From Phycisphaerae bacterium (GTDB taxonomy: Bacteria; Planctomycetota; Phycisphaerae; UBA1845; PWPN01), in contig JAUCQB010000225.1 in NCBI GenBank assembly GCA_030372985.1, forward strand, positions 1 to 42,646: a stretch of 42,646 nt of DNA, given 5' to 3'. The notes under the pieces are model-generated. The model saw only the letters and a program-made list of their open reading frames with translations, was not told the DNA's origin and ran no database searches. Below, in pieces: positions 36,401 through 42,646 of the stretch; position 1 is the first letter of the stretch, and every line of letters starts with the position of its first letter. The translations under genes were made by a program, and so were the position numbers.

Positions 36401-39272
36401 CGGTGTGGCCGTTCTGCTCGGCGTCACCGGCCGTCTGCCACTCAAGGAGTCTTCGTCGCGTCAAGAGCACCCGCACGGAGGCGCGGCCGATCGCGTCAAG
36501 GCTGATGAAAGCCTCGTAAGGCAGACAGATCAGCGCGATAGCGGACTGAGCGAGTTGCCTTCCCGTCGTGACGGCCACTTCTCGCAGGTGCAGAGCGGTC
36601 GGCAGGTCTGGCGATTTATGCAGGAGTCCGACAATGCCTGCAAAGACGACCGGGCTGATGATGATCCCGACGACAAGGAGAGTGCAGAGCAGGGCCAGAC
36701 CCGGGAAAATCCATCCGAGCAGCAGAAGCGCCACCAGGCCCGCCGGCGCCAGGCTTCGACGCAGGTTGTCAAGGATCTTCCATCGTGAAAGGATCGAAAG
36801 ACGGTTGGCGACGCGCCGGCCATCCGGGCCGGGAACGCGCGGGAGCACCCACGGCATGATCTGCCAGTCACCTCGGATCCAGCGATGCCGGCGACCGGCG
36901 TCAGTCGTGTAAGACGAGGGGTGTTCCTCGAGCAACACCACGTCACTGACCAGGCCGGCTCTGGCATGGGAACCCTCGAGCAAATCGTGGCTGAGAATGC
37001 GGTTCTCCGGGAAGCGATCGCCCAGTGCCTGCTCAAATGCATCCACATCGTAGATCCCCTTGCCGATGTACGAGCCTTCTCCGAAGAGGTCCTGATACAC
37101 GTCGGAGACGGCACGGGTATAGGGATCAATGCCCGGCTCGGCGGCGAAAAGTCGGGCAAACCACGACCGGCCGGCACTGGGCAGACTCACGCCCACGCGC
37201 GGCTGGAGAATGCTGTAGCCCTCGATGACCCGTCCGAGTTTCGGATCGAACCGAGGGCGGTTGAGCGGGTGGGCCAGGGTGCCGGCAAGTTCGCGGGCCG
37301 CGTCGCGAGGCAGTTGCGTATCCGTGTCGAGCGTGATGACGAATCTGACGGCGGGCAGGATCTCGGTCTGGCCGACGATAACGCTGAACCGATCTTTCGC
37401 CCTGCCCCGCAAAAGTGAGTTGAATTCGGCGATCTTGCCCCGCTTGCGTTCCCAGCCCATCCAGACGCCTTCCTGCTCATTCAGCCGCCGCGGGCGATGG
37501 AAAAGGAAGAAGGCGTCTTCGCGGTCGGCTGCATACTTCCGGTTCAGCGCTTCAATCCCATCGCTTGCCAGGCGCACGAGTTCCTCATCGCCCGGCATCT
37601 CCTCCTGGGGCGCGTCGCGCAGGTCCGTCAGAAGCCCAAAGTGAAGGCGGGCGTCGCGATTGGCCAGAAAACGGAGCTCAAGCGATTCCAGCAGATCCCG
37701 AACACCCTCCTTGCTGGTAAGCATCGTGGGTACCACCACCATCGTGCGACAGTCCGGCGGGATTTCGTCAGAGAACTCCATTCTTGGCAGCGTCCGCGGT
37801 GCTACCAACCGGGTTGCAAGCCAGTTCGTCACCGACACACCCCAATGGCTCGCGCCTAGCAGCAACGGAATGGCCAACACCAAGAGGCCCCAGACCGGCA
37901 GACCCTGGCGCGAGGCGGTGAGCAAGGCGGCCGTCGTCAGCATCCCCGTCAGAGCCAGGATGCTCCCGACATAGAACAGCAGCGGTATGTGGCGACCGAT
38001 ACGTCGGAGGATGATTGTCGTCGAGGGCCGAACGCCGACAGCGCGTTCGAGCAGAGATCGGCCTCTGTCAATGAGGTAATACCCCACGTGGGCCGTGCGA
38101 TCGTCGCCGCCGATGTGGGCGATCCGGTCGCGGGCAAGTTGGATCGCTCTGCGGGCCACCTCGTGCTCCGAGAGCGGGCTTTGCTTTGCGATATCCTCCA
38201 CCACGTGGCGATAGCGGTCACGGGTGGCAAAATCCATGTCGTTATAAACGTCAGCCGGGTCGCTGCGGAGGGTTCGCTCGACAGCGCTCATCGTCTCGAC
38301 GAATTCCTGCCAATCCATCGTCGGGAGAAAACGAAGACTGCCGATACTGTTGCTCATGGAGACCTGGTCGGTCGCCTGGTTCTGGCTTTCGAGTTGAATG
38401 AGCTCTTCGATCGTCTGGTTGGCCTCGGCGAGTTGTTGCTCAAGCCAGTTCATCGGCAGGGTCAGGCTCGGATTCTGGCCTCGCAGGTGACGAGCGAATT
38501 CCGCCACGAACGCGCTGGTGAGCGGCGGATCCTCACGGACCATGTCAGCCAAAGCCAAGACCAGGTTCCTTGGCTCTTTTTCAGCGATCTCCAGCAGGTG
38601 ATCCGCCCAGGAGTTCGCGGCGTCACGATCCCGCCGACACGCCGCGATCCGCACTGCCACGCGGCGCAGGTTCTCGATCAGGGCGAGACGGAGCATGATC
38701 GGGATGGCCCACAGCTCGCCGAGTTTCAGTGTGGCGGTTGTCTGGTAGGAGGCCACGAAGCGGCTGAGGTTCTCGGCGTCCACGCGCCCATCCACGTGCG
38801 AAATCAGTTCCTGAACGATGGCATAAACGCGAGGATGACCGGCCAGCGGGCCGTTCAGGAGCCGCGGCAGTTCCGCGCTGTACGCTCGGGGCAGGTGCCG
38901 CCGCGCCGTTCGGATCTGTGACTCGATGAGGTAGAAATTGTCCAGCAGCCAGTCGGCGGCGGGCGTGGTGCGCCGGCCCTGCTCCGCCGAGTTCGCGACG
39001 AGTGTGTACGCATGGAGGAGCGCGACTTCGTTCTCGGCCAGACGAGGCAACAACCGGTCAGGCCCACGACGTTCATCGATCTCGTGCGAACTGGCGAGGG
39101 CGCGGGCGTGCTGCTTGAGTTGCTCGGCGCTGAGTAGCTCAGACCGTAGCGGCGGTTCAGCGTGAAGCTCCCCGTCGTGGCCGCGGGGGGCGCCGAACAA
39201 TCGGCGGCGGATCAGGTCAATGGACGTTCTCTTGATCGCCGCTCTCAATTCCTGGGACCTCCCGTGGAACAC
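30378..39272 (-). CDS. ndvB: Cyclic beta-1,2-glucan synthase (NdvB/Cgs-like, GT84-GH94)
   Basis: Cyclic glucan synthase makes, elongates and cyclises beta-1,2-glucan from UDP-glucose at the inner membrane. The product has 2964 residues (Brucella Cgs is about 2870). After a 400-residue helical N-domain come transmembrane segments near 430-475. The GT84 domain carries 'TLDTDTQLPRDAARELAG' near 650 and a QxxRW-like 'RRHRWIRGDWQIMPW' near 805, followed by more membrane segments at about 845-1000. Next is a glycoamylase-like region (about 1080-1640, 'GISESGYNATDAHLIYQY'). Two GH94 phosphorylase-like beta-sandwiches start near 1690 and 2190. The helical phosphorylase domain contains 'GCGDWNDGMNRVG' near 2625 with the catalytic Asp. 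GTG at 39272 opens the frame; TTG at 39248, with GGGAGG nine bases before, is an alternative. It stands alone, with no export partner in the window. Confidence 0.92.
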   Translation of the reverse strand: MFHGRSQELRAAIKRTSIDLIRRRLFGAPRGHDGELHAEPPLRSELLSAEQLKQHARALASSHEIDERRGPDRLLPRLAENEVALLHAYTLVANSAEQGRRTTPAADWLLDNFYLIESQIRTARRHLPRAYSAELPRLLNGPLAGHPRVYAIVQELISHVDGRVDAENLSRFVASYQTTATLKLGELWAIPIMLRLALIENLRRVAVRIAACRRDRDAANSWADHLLEIAEKEPRNLVLALADMVREDPPLTSAFVAEFARHLRGQNPSLTLPMNWLEQQLAEANQTIEELIQLESQNQATDQVSMSNSIGSLRFLPTMDWQEFVETMSAVERTLRSDPADVYNDMDFATRDRYRHVVEDIAKQSPLSEHEVARRAIQLARDRIAHIGGDDRTAHVGYYLIDRGRSLLERAVGVRPSTTIILRRIGRHIPLLFYVGSILALTGMLTTAALLTASRQGLPVWGLLVLAIPLLLGASHWGVSVTNWLATRLVAPRTLPRMEFSDEIPPDCRTMVVVPTMLTSKEGVRDLLESLELRFLANRDARLHFGLLTDLRDAPQEEMPGDEELVRLASDGIEALNRKYAADREDAFFLFHRPRRLNEQEGVWMGWERKRGKIAEFNSLLRGRAKDRFSVIVGQTEILPAVRFVITLDTDTQLPRDAARELAGTLAHPLNRPRFDPKLGRVIEGYSILQPRVGVSLPSAGRSWFARLFAAEPGIDPYTRAVSDVYQDLFGEGSYIGKGIYDVDAFEQALGDRFPENRILSHDLLEGSHARAGLVSDVVLLEEHPSSYTTDAGRRHRWIRGDWQIMPWVLPRVPGPDGRRVANRLSILSRWKILDNLRRSLAPAGLVALLLLGWIFPGLALLCTLLVVGIIISPVVFAGIVGLLHKSPDLPTALHLREVAVTTGRQLAQSAIALICLPYEAFISLDAIGRASVRVLLTRRRLLEWQTAGDAEQNGHTGLTGACRSMWVGPVTAIVVAAMAGVARLESLHVAAPILGLWFLSPVVAWWLSRPIASRKSGLTTEDRAFLRMAARRTWRFFETFVGPEGHYLPPDNCQEHPTAAVAHRTSPTNMGLSLLAHLAAHDFGYISTRQLIDRTSKAFATMSKLERYRGHFYNWYDTRTLHPLSPLYVSSVDSGNLAGHLLTLGPGLLGLADTRIVSPGTFEGLMDTLWVLLDVIGGQAVSSGGSRSGAAPPEVMVLLKRLESELQNPPRALAASQIHLERLSVAGAELAAMLSAGPDDEARWWAQAFERQCRDSLDDLLFIAPWCALPPPSELMWQRGSIEQIQRLSDLRKALQILDDVPTLRAIAERDSTMMLSIDEILSNLTEQGPSVPSAENAWLTRLRESIIEASRRAGDRLAELEALASRCQEMADLNYDFLYDRSRHLLSIGYNVTGHRLDAGFYDLLASEARLGSYVAIAQGRLPQEHWFSLGRLLTAAGGEHPLLSWSGSMFEYLMPLLVMPTFEHTLLDRTYRAVVQRQIEYGRQRGIPWGISESGYNATDAHLIYQYRTFGVPGLGLKRGLSDDLVVAPYASIMALMIAPQRACANLRRLARDGLLGAHGFYEAVDFTPARVPPGQRGAIVRSFMAHHQGMSLLSIAHVLLDRPMQRRFLSDPLFRATELLLQERVPNAAPFFPHDSEATGSRLTPAGIEEAFRVVTNPQIAAPEAHLLSNGRYHVMVSSAGGGYSRWKDLAITRWHEDSTRDCWGTFAYLRDLNSGELWSAAHQPTLKRSKAYEAVFSEARVEFRRRDDDVATHTEIAVSPEDDIELRRINIANRGHKRRVIDLTSYAEVVLAPPAADATHPAFSKLFVQTEIARSRQAILCTRRPRLSAEHPPWMFHLAVVHGSAIGETSYETDRSQFIGRGRTLADPAAMHVSKLSNREGTVLDPIVSIRQVVAVEPDETIRIDFVTGVADTREAAMALIDKYQDRRMMDRVFDLAWTHGQVIVRQLGATEADAQLYGRLAGAVLYADPHRRALGGLIARNRRGQSGLWGYGISGDLPIVLLRISDQSNIDLVRQLAQAHAYWRMKGLVVDLVILNEDQSGYRQPLQDQIVGLIAAGAEAHPIDRPGGIFIRRSDQISTEDRILIQAVARVVITDTAGTLAEQVERRHRAEIAVPKLVAVRARRPEAPQARRTRRGDLTFFNGLGGFTRDGREYIITTTADQVTPAPWVNVLANSEYGTVVTESGGAYTWAENAHEFRLTPWYNDPVSDASGEAFYIRDEETGYFWSPAPLPARGPMPYTTRHGFGYSVFEYAENGVSSEMWTYVATDAPVKLCRLKIRNSSGRARRLSITGFVEWVLGEQRCKNAMHVVTEMDPQTGAVLARNPYNSEFPGRVAFFAVSESQHTATADRTEFLGRNGTPANPAAMSRAELSGRVGSALDPCAAVQTTFTLDNGCEREIVFILGAARDVATVRNLIGRFCDAHGARQALQNVWDFWNHTLGAVHVETPDSDVDFLVNGWLPYQILACRIWARSGSCQSGGAFGFRDQLQDVMALIHAGPHLTREHLLRCAAHQFREGDVQHWWHPPLDRGVRTRISDDYLWLPYAVCRYVSSTGDVDVLDERARFLEGRPVRLDEESYYDLPVRSEKTATLYDHCVRAIENGLNFGEHGLPLMGCGDWNDGMNRVGEQGKGESVWLAFFLYDVLKQFAELARRRDDIAFAERCETEAGRLRQNIEQHGWDGQWYRRAYFDNGEPLGSATNPECQIDSLPQSWSVLSRAADPVRARAALEAIDSRLVRRDARLIQLLDPPFDRSHLEPGYIKGYNPGVRENGGQYTHAVVWTAMAFAAVGDSGRAWELLRIISPIHHTSTPAAVQTYKVEPYVVPADVYSNPQHLGRGGWTWYTGSAGWMYRLLTESLLGLRLEVDRLRLEPVLPDSWKSFKIHYRYRETVHHMTIRNNGAKAMPLDTPPSIRDANRFAEGGRAALRVTRVVFDGEERPDGTILLIDDHREHNVDVELG

Positions 39273-39302
39273 TCCCCGAAGAATCCGTTTGATAATGAAA
39301 AA

Positions 39303-39328
39303 GAAAAGGCCACCGATGTGGCCTTCTC
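39303..39328 (-). terminator. Intrinsic terminator of the RRM gene
   Basis: AAGGCCAC and GTGGCCTT pair around a four-base loop, and on the minus strand are followed by TTCTTTTTC. It lies 17 bp past the RRM stop, so it separates that gene from the glucan synthase gene. Confidence 0.8.
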
Positions 39329-39344
39329 TTCAACATGCCGCGAA

Positions 39345-39644
39345 TCAGTAGCGTCGGTTGCCACCGCCGTAGCCGCCGCCACCTCCGGTGCGGGGTGCTC
39401 GCGGCTTGGCTTCATTCACGGTGAGCGGACGGCCGCCGTGGTCCTGGCCGTTGAGGGCCGCAATCGCGGCCTGAGCTTCCTGGTCTGAGCTCATCTCCAC
39501 GAAGCCAAATCCCTTGCTGCGGCCGGTCGAGCGATCGTTGATCACCTCGGCGCTTTGGACCTGGCCGTGCGGGGTGAACAGTTGCTCCAGGTCGGCGCTG
39601 CTCACTTCGTAGCCCATGTTCCCGACATACAACTTTTTGCCCAT
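39345..39644 (-). CDS. Small RRM RNA-binding protein (Rbp-like)
   Basis: The 99-residue product is a single RNA recognition motif with a glycine-rich tail, as in the cold-inducible Rbp proteins of cyanobacteria and many planctomycetes. RNP2 is 'LYVGNM' (5-10) and RNP1 'KGFGFVEM' (near 45-52). The remainder of the fold is complete, up to 'GRPLTVNEAKPR', and the tail is 'TGGGGGYGGGNRRY'. AAGGAG seven bases before the ATG at 39644 fixes the start; the upstream start at 39782 is rejected. It is probably an RNA chaperone acting on mRNA in the cytoplasm. It is monocistronic. Confidence 0.93.
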   Translation of the reverse strand: MGKKLYVGNMGYEVSSADLEQLFTPHGQVQSAEVINDRSTGRSKGFGFVEMSSDQEAQAAIAALNGQDHGGRPLTVNEAKPRAPRTGGGGGYGGGNRRY

Positions 39645-40322
39645 CTTCGTTCTCCTTTGAGAGGGCGTTGCGACCCGCGTTTTTCTTTCAAGGTCGCGCG
39701 TGAAAGAGGCCTGCGTTTCGGCCCAGAAAGGTTGGTAGGGCGATTGAGAAGGCGGTGCAGACCCGACGAAGAAACGTCGCATGTCCGACTCACTCGACAG
39801 ACCGACCGTCTAAACTTATAGCATGCGGCAGGCAGCATGTCCAGACCATCGGGCTTTCCGCGGCCGCACGTCCGCACGCCTCGGACTCCCGGCTGTATCC
39901 GCAGGTGCAGCATGCTCACGTGGCTTCGAAGTCCCGAATTCCTATCGGCAGGCGGCGTCCGTCTCGATAAGCTGGTTGCGTGACCGGCAATCCCGACATC
40001 TCACGACGAGGTGTCCCGATTCGTCGGGTCAGGTGCTGCCGTTTCTTCCGCAATACCACTCTCTTCCCGCTCAAGCGAGACGACATTGGGCCCAGCCGCC
40101 TTGTTTTTTGTTGCTCGCGGGGCTCGCGCTTTCTCGGCGTTTTCTCCGCTTCCTGCTGTCGTGAGGCAGCCCGTCCGCGACCTCTCATTCGCTGTTGCCT
40201 GCCTGCTCACTGGCTGCAGGCTCGCCTCAGCCTTCCAGTAGAACGACATCGAGGGGTAGGTGCTACCCTCCCTCTTTGTTCAGCCTTGGCGGCTCCCTCA
40301 TACCCGAGTAACATCAACCTCC
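39645..40322. other. 678-bp gap between divergent genes
   Basis: The part next to the RRM gene presumably holds its promoter and a leader (cold-shock-type RRM genes often have long leaders), but I find no clear -10/-35. Plus-strand frames from 39980 overlap each other and have no domain. Nothing else is supported. Confidence 0.45.
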
Positions 40323-41198
40323 ATGACCATGATCCCCGACCAGATTATGGACGCGATCCACTTCGCCGAATACGTCATGGCGAAGGAGAAGAAGGACCGA
40401 ATCGGCAGTTCCGCCGACACCGTCTACCCCATGAAGTTCTTCTTCTTCCACGGGCAGAAGGAGATCTTGGGTCTCATGGGCGGGCCCTCCCATCACCCCA
40501 CCCTGGACGACAAGGATGTGAACGCTCTGCTCGTCAGGATGTGCGCCCTGGCTCTCGACGCCAAGGCAGTCCTGCATGTCATGGAGGGGTGGACCGCTGA
40601 CCGATGCGCAGGCTGTGGAGCCAGCGTCACCGAGACCCGAGACGGGCGCTGCCAAGCCTGCGGGACCGAGACCGTCTCCCCTTCTCAGAACCCATACAAG
40701 CAGGAAATGCTGATCGCCACCTTGAGTGTCAAGGACAGCGAGAAGTCGTTCTGGTGGACGAGTCGATTCAACAGGGACGCCAAGGACAAGATCGTCAGCT
40801 TCAGCGACCAGACGGAATGCGCACCAATGGAGAGGCACCAGATGCCGCTGGTTCGGATTCCCGTGACCCTGGTGACATTTTCCCGCACCCGGCCCACGTC
40901 CAGCACCCCTAATCTCGCCAAATCGTTTCTGGTAAGGTCTGGAAAGGTATCCGGTAACCCCTCCCTTTCCCTCCGCCCGCCAAAGAAGACTCCCCCCTTT
41001 CAGACTCGTCGGAGCGCTTTGCCCCGCTGGCCTTGGCTTTCCCGCTGGGCGGGCTACGATTGGCCCCGTGGTCTCAATCGTCCAAGCGGATCTCGATCCT
41101 CTTGTCCGACCACACCGAGAGAAGACCATGATCTTCGACAGCCTGTGCCGGATTGCAGAACGGCAAAAAGTTCCGCCCGAACTGCGGAGGGCCGTTGA
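40323..41198 (+). CDS. Unknown protein with a zinc ribbon, C-terminus probably frameshifted
   Basis: The start 'MTMIPDQIMDAIHFAEYVMA' is preceded by other in-frame starts without a ribosome site. The first 190 residues look coherent: 'DTVYPMKFFFFHGQKEILG', 'LLVRMCALALDAKAVLHVME', and a zinc ribbon 'CAGCGASVTETRDGRCQACG' (CxxC...CxxC). After 'APMERHQMPLVRIP' the composition changes to Ser/Pro/Arg-rich, so a frameshift probably ended the original gene near 40900; the real product may be about 195 residues. No family is recognised. It resembles the unknown cargo genes of mobile elements. Confidence 0.4.
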   Translation: MTMIPDQIMDAIHFAEYVMAKEKKDRIGSSADTVYPMKFFFFHGQKEILGLMGGPSHHPTLDDKDVNALLVRMCALALDAKAVLHVMEGWTADRCAGCGASVTETRDGRCQACGTETVSPSQNPYKQEMLIATLSVKDSEKSFWWTSRFNRDAKDKIVSFSDQTECAPMERHQMPLVRIPVTLVTFSRTRPTSSTPNLAKSFLVRSGKVSGNPSLSLRPPKKTPPFQTRRSALPRWPWLSRWAGYDWPRGLNRPSGSRSSCPTTPREDHDLRQPVPDCRTAKSSARTAEGR

Positions 41199-41328
41199 AC
41201 AGGCCCGCGTCTTCCGTTTCGAGTTCAACCCCCACGAAGCCTTGCCCAAAGAATACGAGCCCGATGTCTTGGCCTGGCTCATGGAGAACCTCTACCTGCC
41301 CTTCCCCTGCATCGCCGTTGTCGGCTGA
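41128..41328 (+). CDS. Truncated unknown protein
   Basis: The 66 codons 'MIFDSLCRIAERQKVPPELR' to 'WLMENLYLPFPCIAVVG' look protein-like and follow GAGAGAAG. At 41320-41328 the frame stops, while the +1 frame goes on with 'DAGIVFNGNMDGDVETTARI' to 41404, which suggests a frameshift. The beginning overlaps the suspect tail of the preceding frame. Family unknown. Confidence 0.4.
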   Translation: MIFDSLCRIAERQKVPPELRRAVEQARVFRFEFNPHEALPKEYEPDVLAWLMENLYLPFPCIAVVG

Positions 41329-41342
41329 CGCCGGCATTGTCT

Positions 41343-42496
41343 TCAACGGCAACATGGATGGGGATGTTGAAACGACCGCGCGGATCGTCCATCACAACGA
41401 GTGAAGACCAGTTTGCCGGTCTTGGGCAGGGCCTTGAGAGCCTTCACGGTCCTGATCCAGAGCATGGCGATCCTTGGAACACCCGTTTTCTGCCGGAAAC
41501 TCACGAGCGTTCTGCCCGCCAGATCGAGGTCGTCCCATTCCGCTCTGGCAACGTCAACTGGGTAGTAGGCCGCATTCAGTGAGAGAAGCAGGATGGCTCG
41601 CCATTTGGAGTCGGCCTTGGCCAGCAGGGCGCGATAGTGTTTCCGCGATATCGGTTGCGGATTGACACCGTTTTGGCTGGGTGGACTCAAGGCTTTGCAG
41701 AGCAGCAGGGCGTGTGAGGTGTTGTCGATGTCTTGTCCTTGTTTGAGCCCGTAGTTCAGAATGGTCTTTACGGTCGTGAATCGAGCCCTTATGTAGGAAG
41801 GGGACGTTGCGTTCCTGTAAATCTTATGTTTGTAGGTCTGGATTGCGTCGGAGGACAGGTCAGCAACCGTCTTGGCATGGGTGATCCTGGAGAACTCGTT
41901 CCAGTAGTTCCGGGCGTCTCTCTTGGTCTGGTCCGTCATCGAATCGGGTCGTCCGAGATAGAGTTCAAGCAGGTGATCCAGCGGTATCGAAGGAGCAGGA
42001 GCCCTGAACTGCTCCAGTCTGTCCAGAGGAAGACCCGTTTTCTCTGCGGCGACTTTGGGATCGGCCAGAATCTTGGAACAAACAAGCTGCCAGAAATCCG
42101 CTTCAGGCAGTTGAAGAGTCGGCCTGATTTCAGGCGTGGGTTGGATGGGGCCGAAATCGTCATCCGAGGCTTTTGTGAGCCTCTGGCTCGGGCTTCCGAC
42201 AGAAAGGCCTTCCTGATGGCCTCTGCCTCGCTGGCGGTCGCCTTGCGAGCCCTGGAGGTCGTCAGCGGGATCGTCTTGCTCTGGGCCTCCAATTCCCTGA
42301 GACGCACAACGGCCATCGGCAGGTCGGTCCCCAACCAGACGGGCGGACTCGTACCTTGGACGTAATAGCGATACAGAGGAGCCCCATCCTTGCCTTTTGC
42401 CTAGACGGTCGCGGCCAGTCCTGCGATGGGACGGCCCTTGGCGTCGAAGACTGGATTCGCTGGCCTGCCCGGCCGTTTTTGGGCACTCGAAGACAT
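41343..42496 (-). pseudogene. Decayed tyrosine integrase of the genomic island
   Basis: The original start is the ATG at 42496 ('MSSSAQKRPGRPANPVFDAK'). An in-frame TAG lies at 42401-42403, after which the same frame continues 'KGKDGAPLYRYYVQG' and 'LRELEAQSKTIPLTTSRARK'. Near 42150-42180 coding changes frame. The second frame has the SAM-like core-binding domain ('AVSDLSSDAIQTYKHKIYR'-like; 'YIRARFTTVKTILNYGLKQG') and the start of the catalytic domain ('WRAILLLSLNAAYYPVDVAR', 'KTGVPRIAMLW'). It stops at 'KLVFTRCDGRS', so the last catalytic His, Arg and Tyr are absent. It lies 135 bp from the tRNA end at the window edge, the usual place for a tRNA-targeting integrase. Inactive as it stands. 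Confidence 0.75.
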
Positions 42497-42631
42497 GGGC
42501 ATACCCTCTGTCGGAAGGCCGTCTAACCAAGAGCTCCGGACGCGAAAACCAGCCCTCCGAACCCATCGTAATTCTTTTCATATTTTTTTACAACTGGCGA
42601 AAAAAGTGATGATTTGTTGGACTGTTTTGAT

Positions 42632-42646
42632 TGGGCGATACTGGAC
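42632..42646 (-). repeat. tRNA 3' end at the window edge: right boundary repeat of the island
   Basis: TGGGCGATACTGGAC is identical to 15488-15502 and is the 3' acceptor strand and start of a T-arm on the minus strand. The intact tRNA gene probably lies beyond the window, with the integrase directly downstream of it. Confidence 0.7.

Noticed and set aside
1..42646. CRISPR array, phage structural genes, restriction or toxin-antitoxin system
   Set aside because: No regular short repeats with spacers and no recognisable nuclease, methylase, capsid or toxin motif in any large frame.

Overview
The window is GC-rich bacterial DNA, most likely from an uncultured member of the Planctomycetota (Phycisphaerae-like). 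Three things suggest this: two secreted proteins end in the aspartate-rich 'dockerin-like' tails typical of that group, there is a PEP-CTERM protein, and the secreted enzymes are lavish, multidomain and often orphan. A lipid A operon (lpxD-lpxI) shows an outer membrane. No rRNA, CRISPR array or complete tRNA is visible. The taxonomic call is inference, not a database match.

Positions 1-15.4 kb look like an ordinary chromosomal backbone. In order it carries: the 3' part of a secreted dockerin-tailed protein; a translationally coupled pair (ADP-ribosylglycohydrolase and a small membrane protein); lpxD-lpxI, overlapping by ATGA; a bacterial family X DNA polymerase with PHP domain; a PilT-like ATPase; a purple acid phosphatase with Ig and dockerin domains; a zinc metalloprotease lipoprotein; a class V aminotransferase; and a NAGPA-type phosphodiester glycosidase.

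Positions 15.5-42.6 kb look like a decayed genomic island. Both ends carry the 3' end of a tRNA gene in minus orientation (15488-15514, and again at the last 15 bases of the window). Next to the right-hand copy is a tyrosine integrase gene broken by an amber codon, a frameshift and loss of its catalytic C-terminus. The island holds a phospholipase C/P1-nuclease-like secreted protein with a lipoprotein, a cyclic beta-glucan synthase of about 2960 residues, a small RRM protein and several broken or unknown genes.

Inside the island, 19.0-28.0 kb is the most unusual part. A Gly-type tRNA body with a CTC anticodon is split into a 5' half (19040-19080) and a 3' half (24561-24609), 5.5 kb apart, both containing the anticodon arm. 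Four direct copies of a 60-bp sequence encode the last 20 codons of a second tyrosine recombinase, at 19219, 21018, 21926 and 27884. An M28 peptidase gene and a PEP-CTERM gene end exactly where copies 2 and 3 begin. A DUF4838 glycosidase-like protein and a nucleoside hydrolase/beta-helix fusion lie between copies 3 and 4. This resembles a cassette array in which the integrase 3' end served as the repeated attachment or recombination site; that interpretation is inference.
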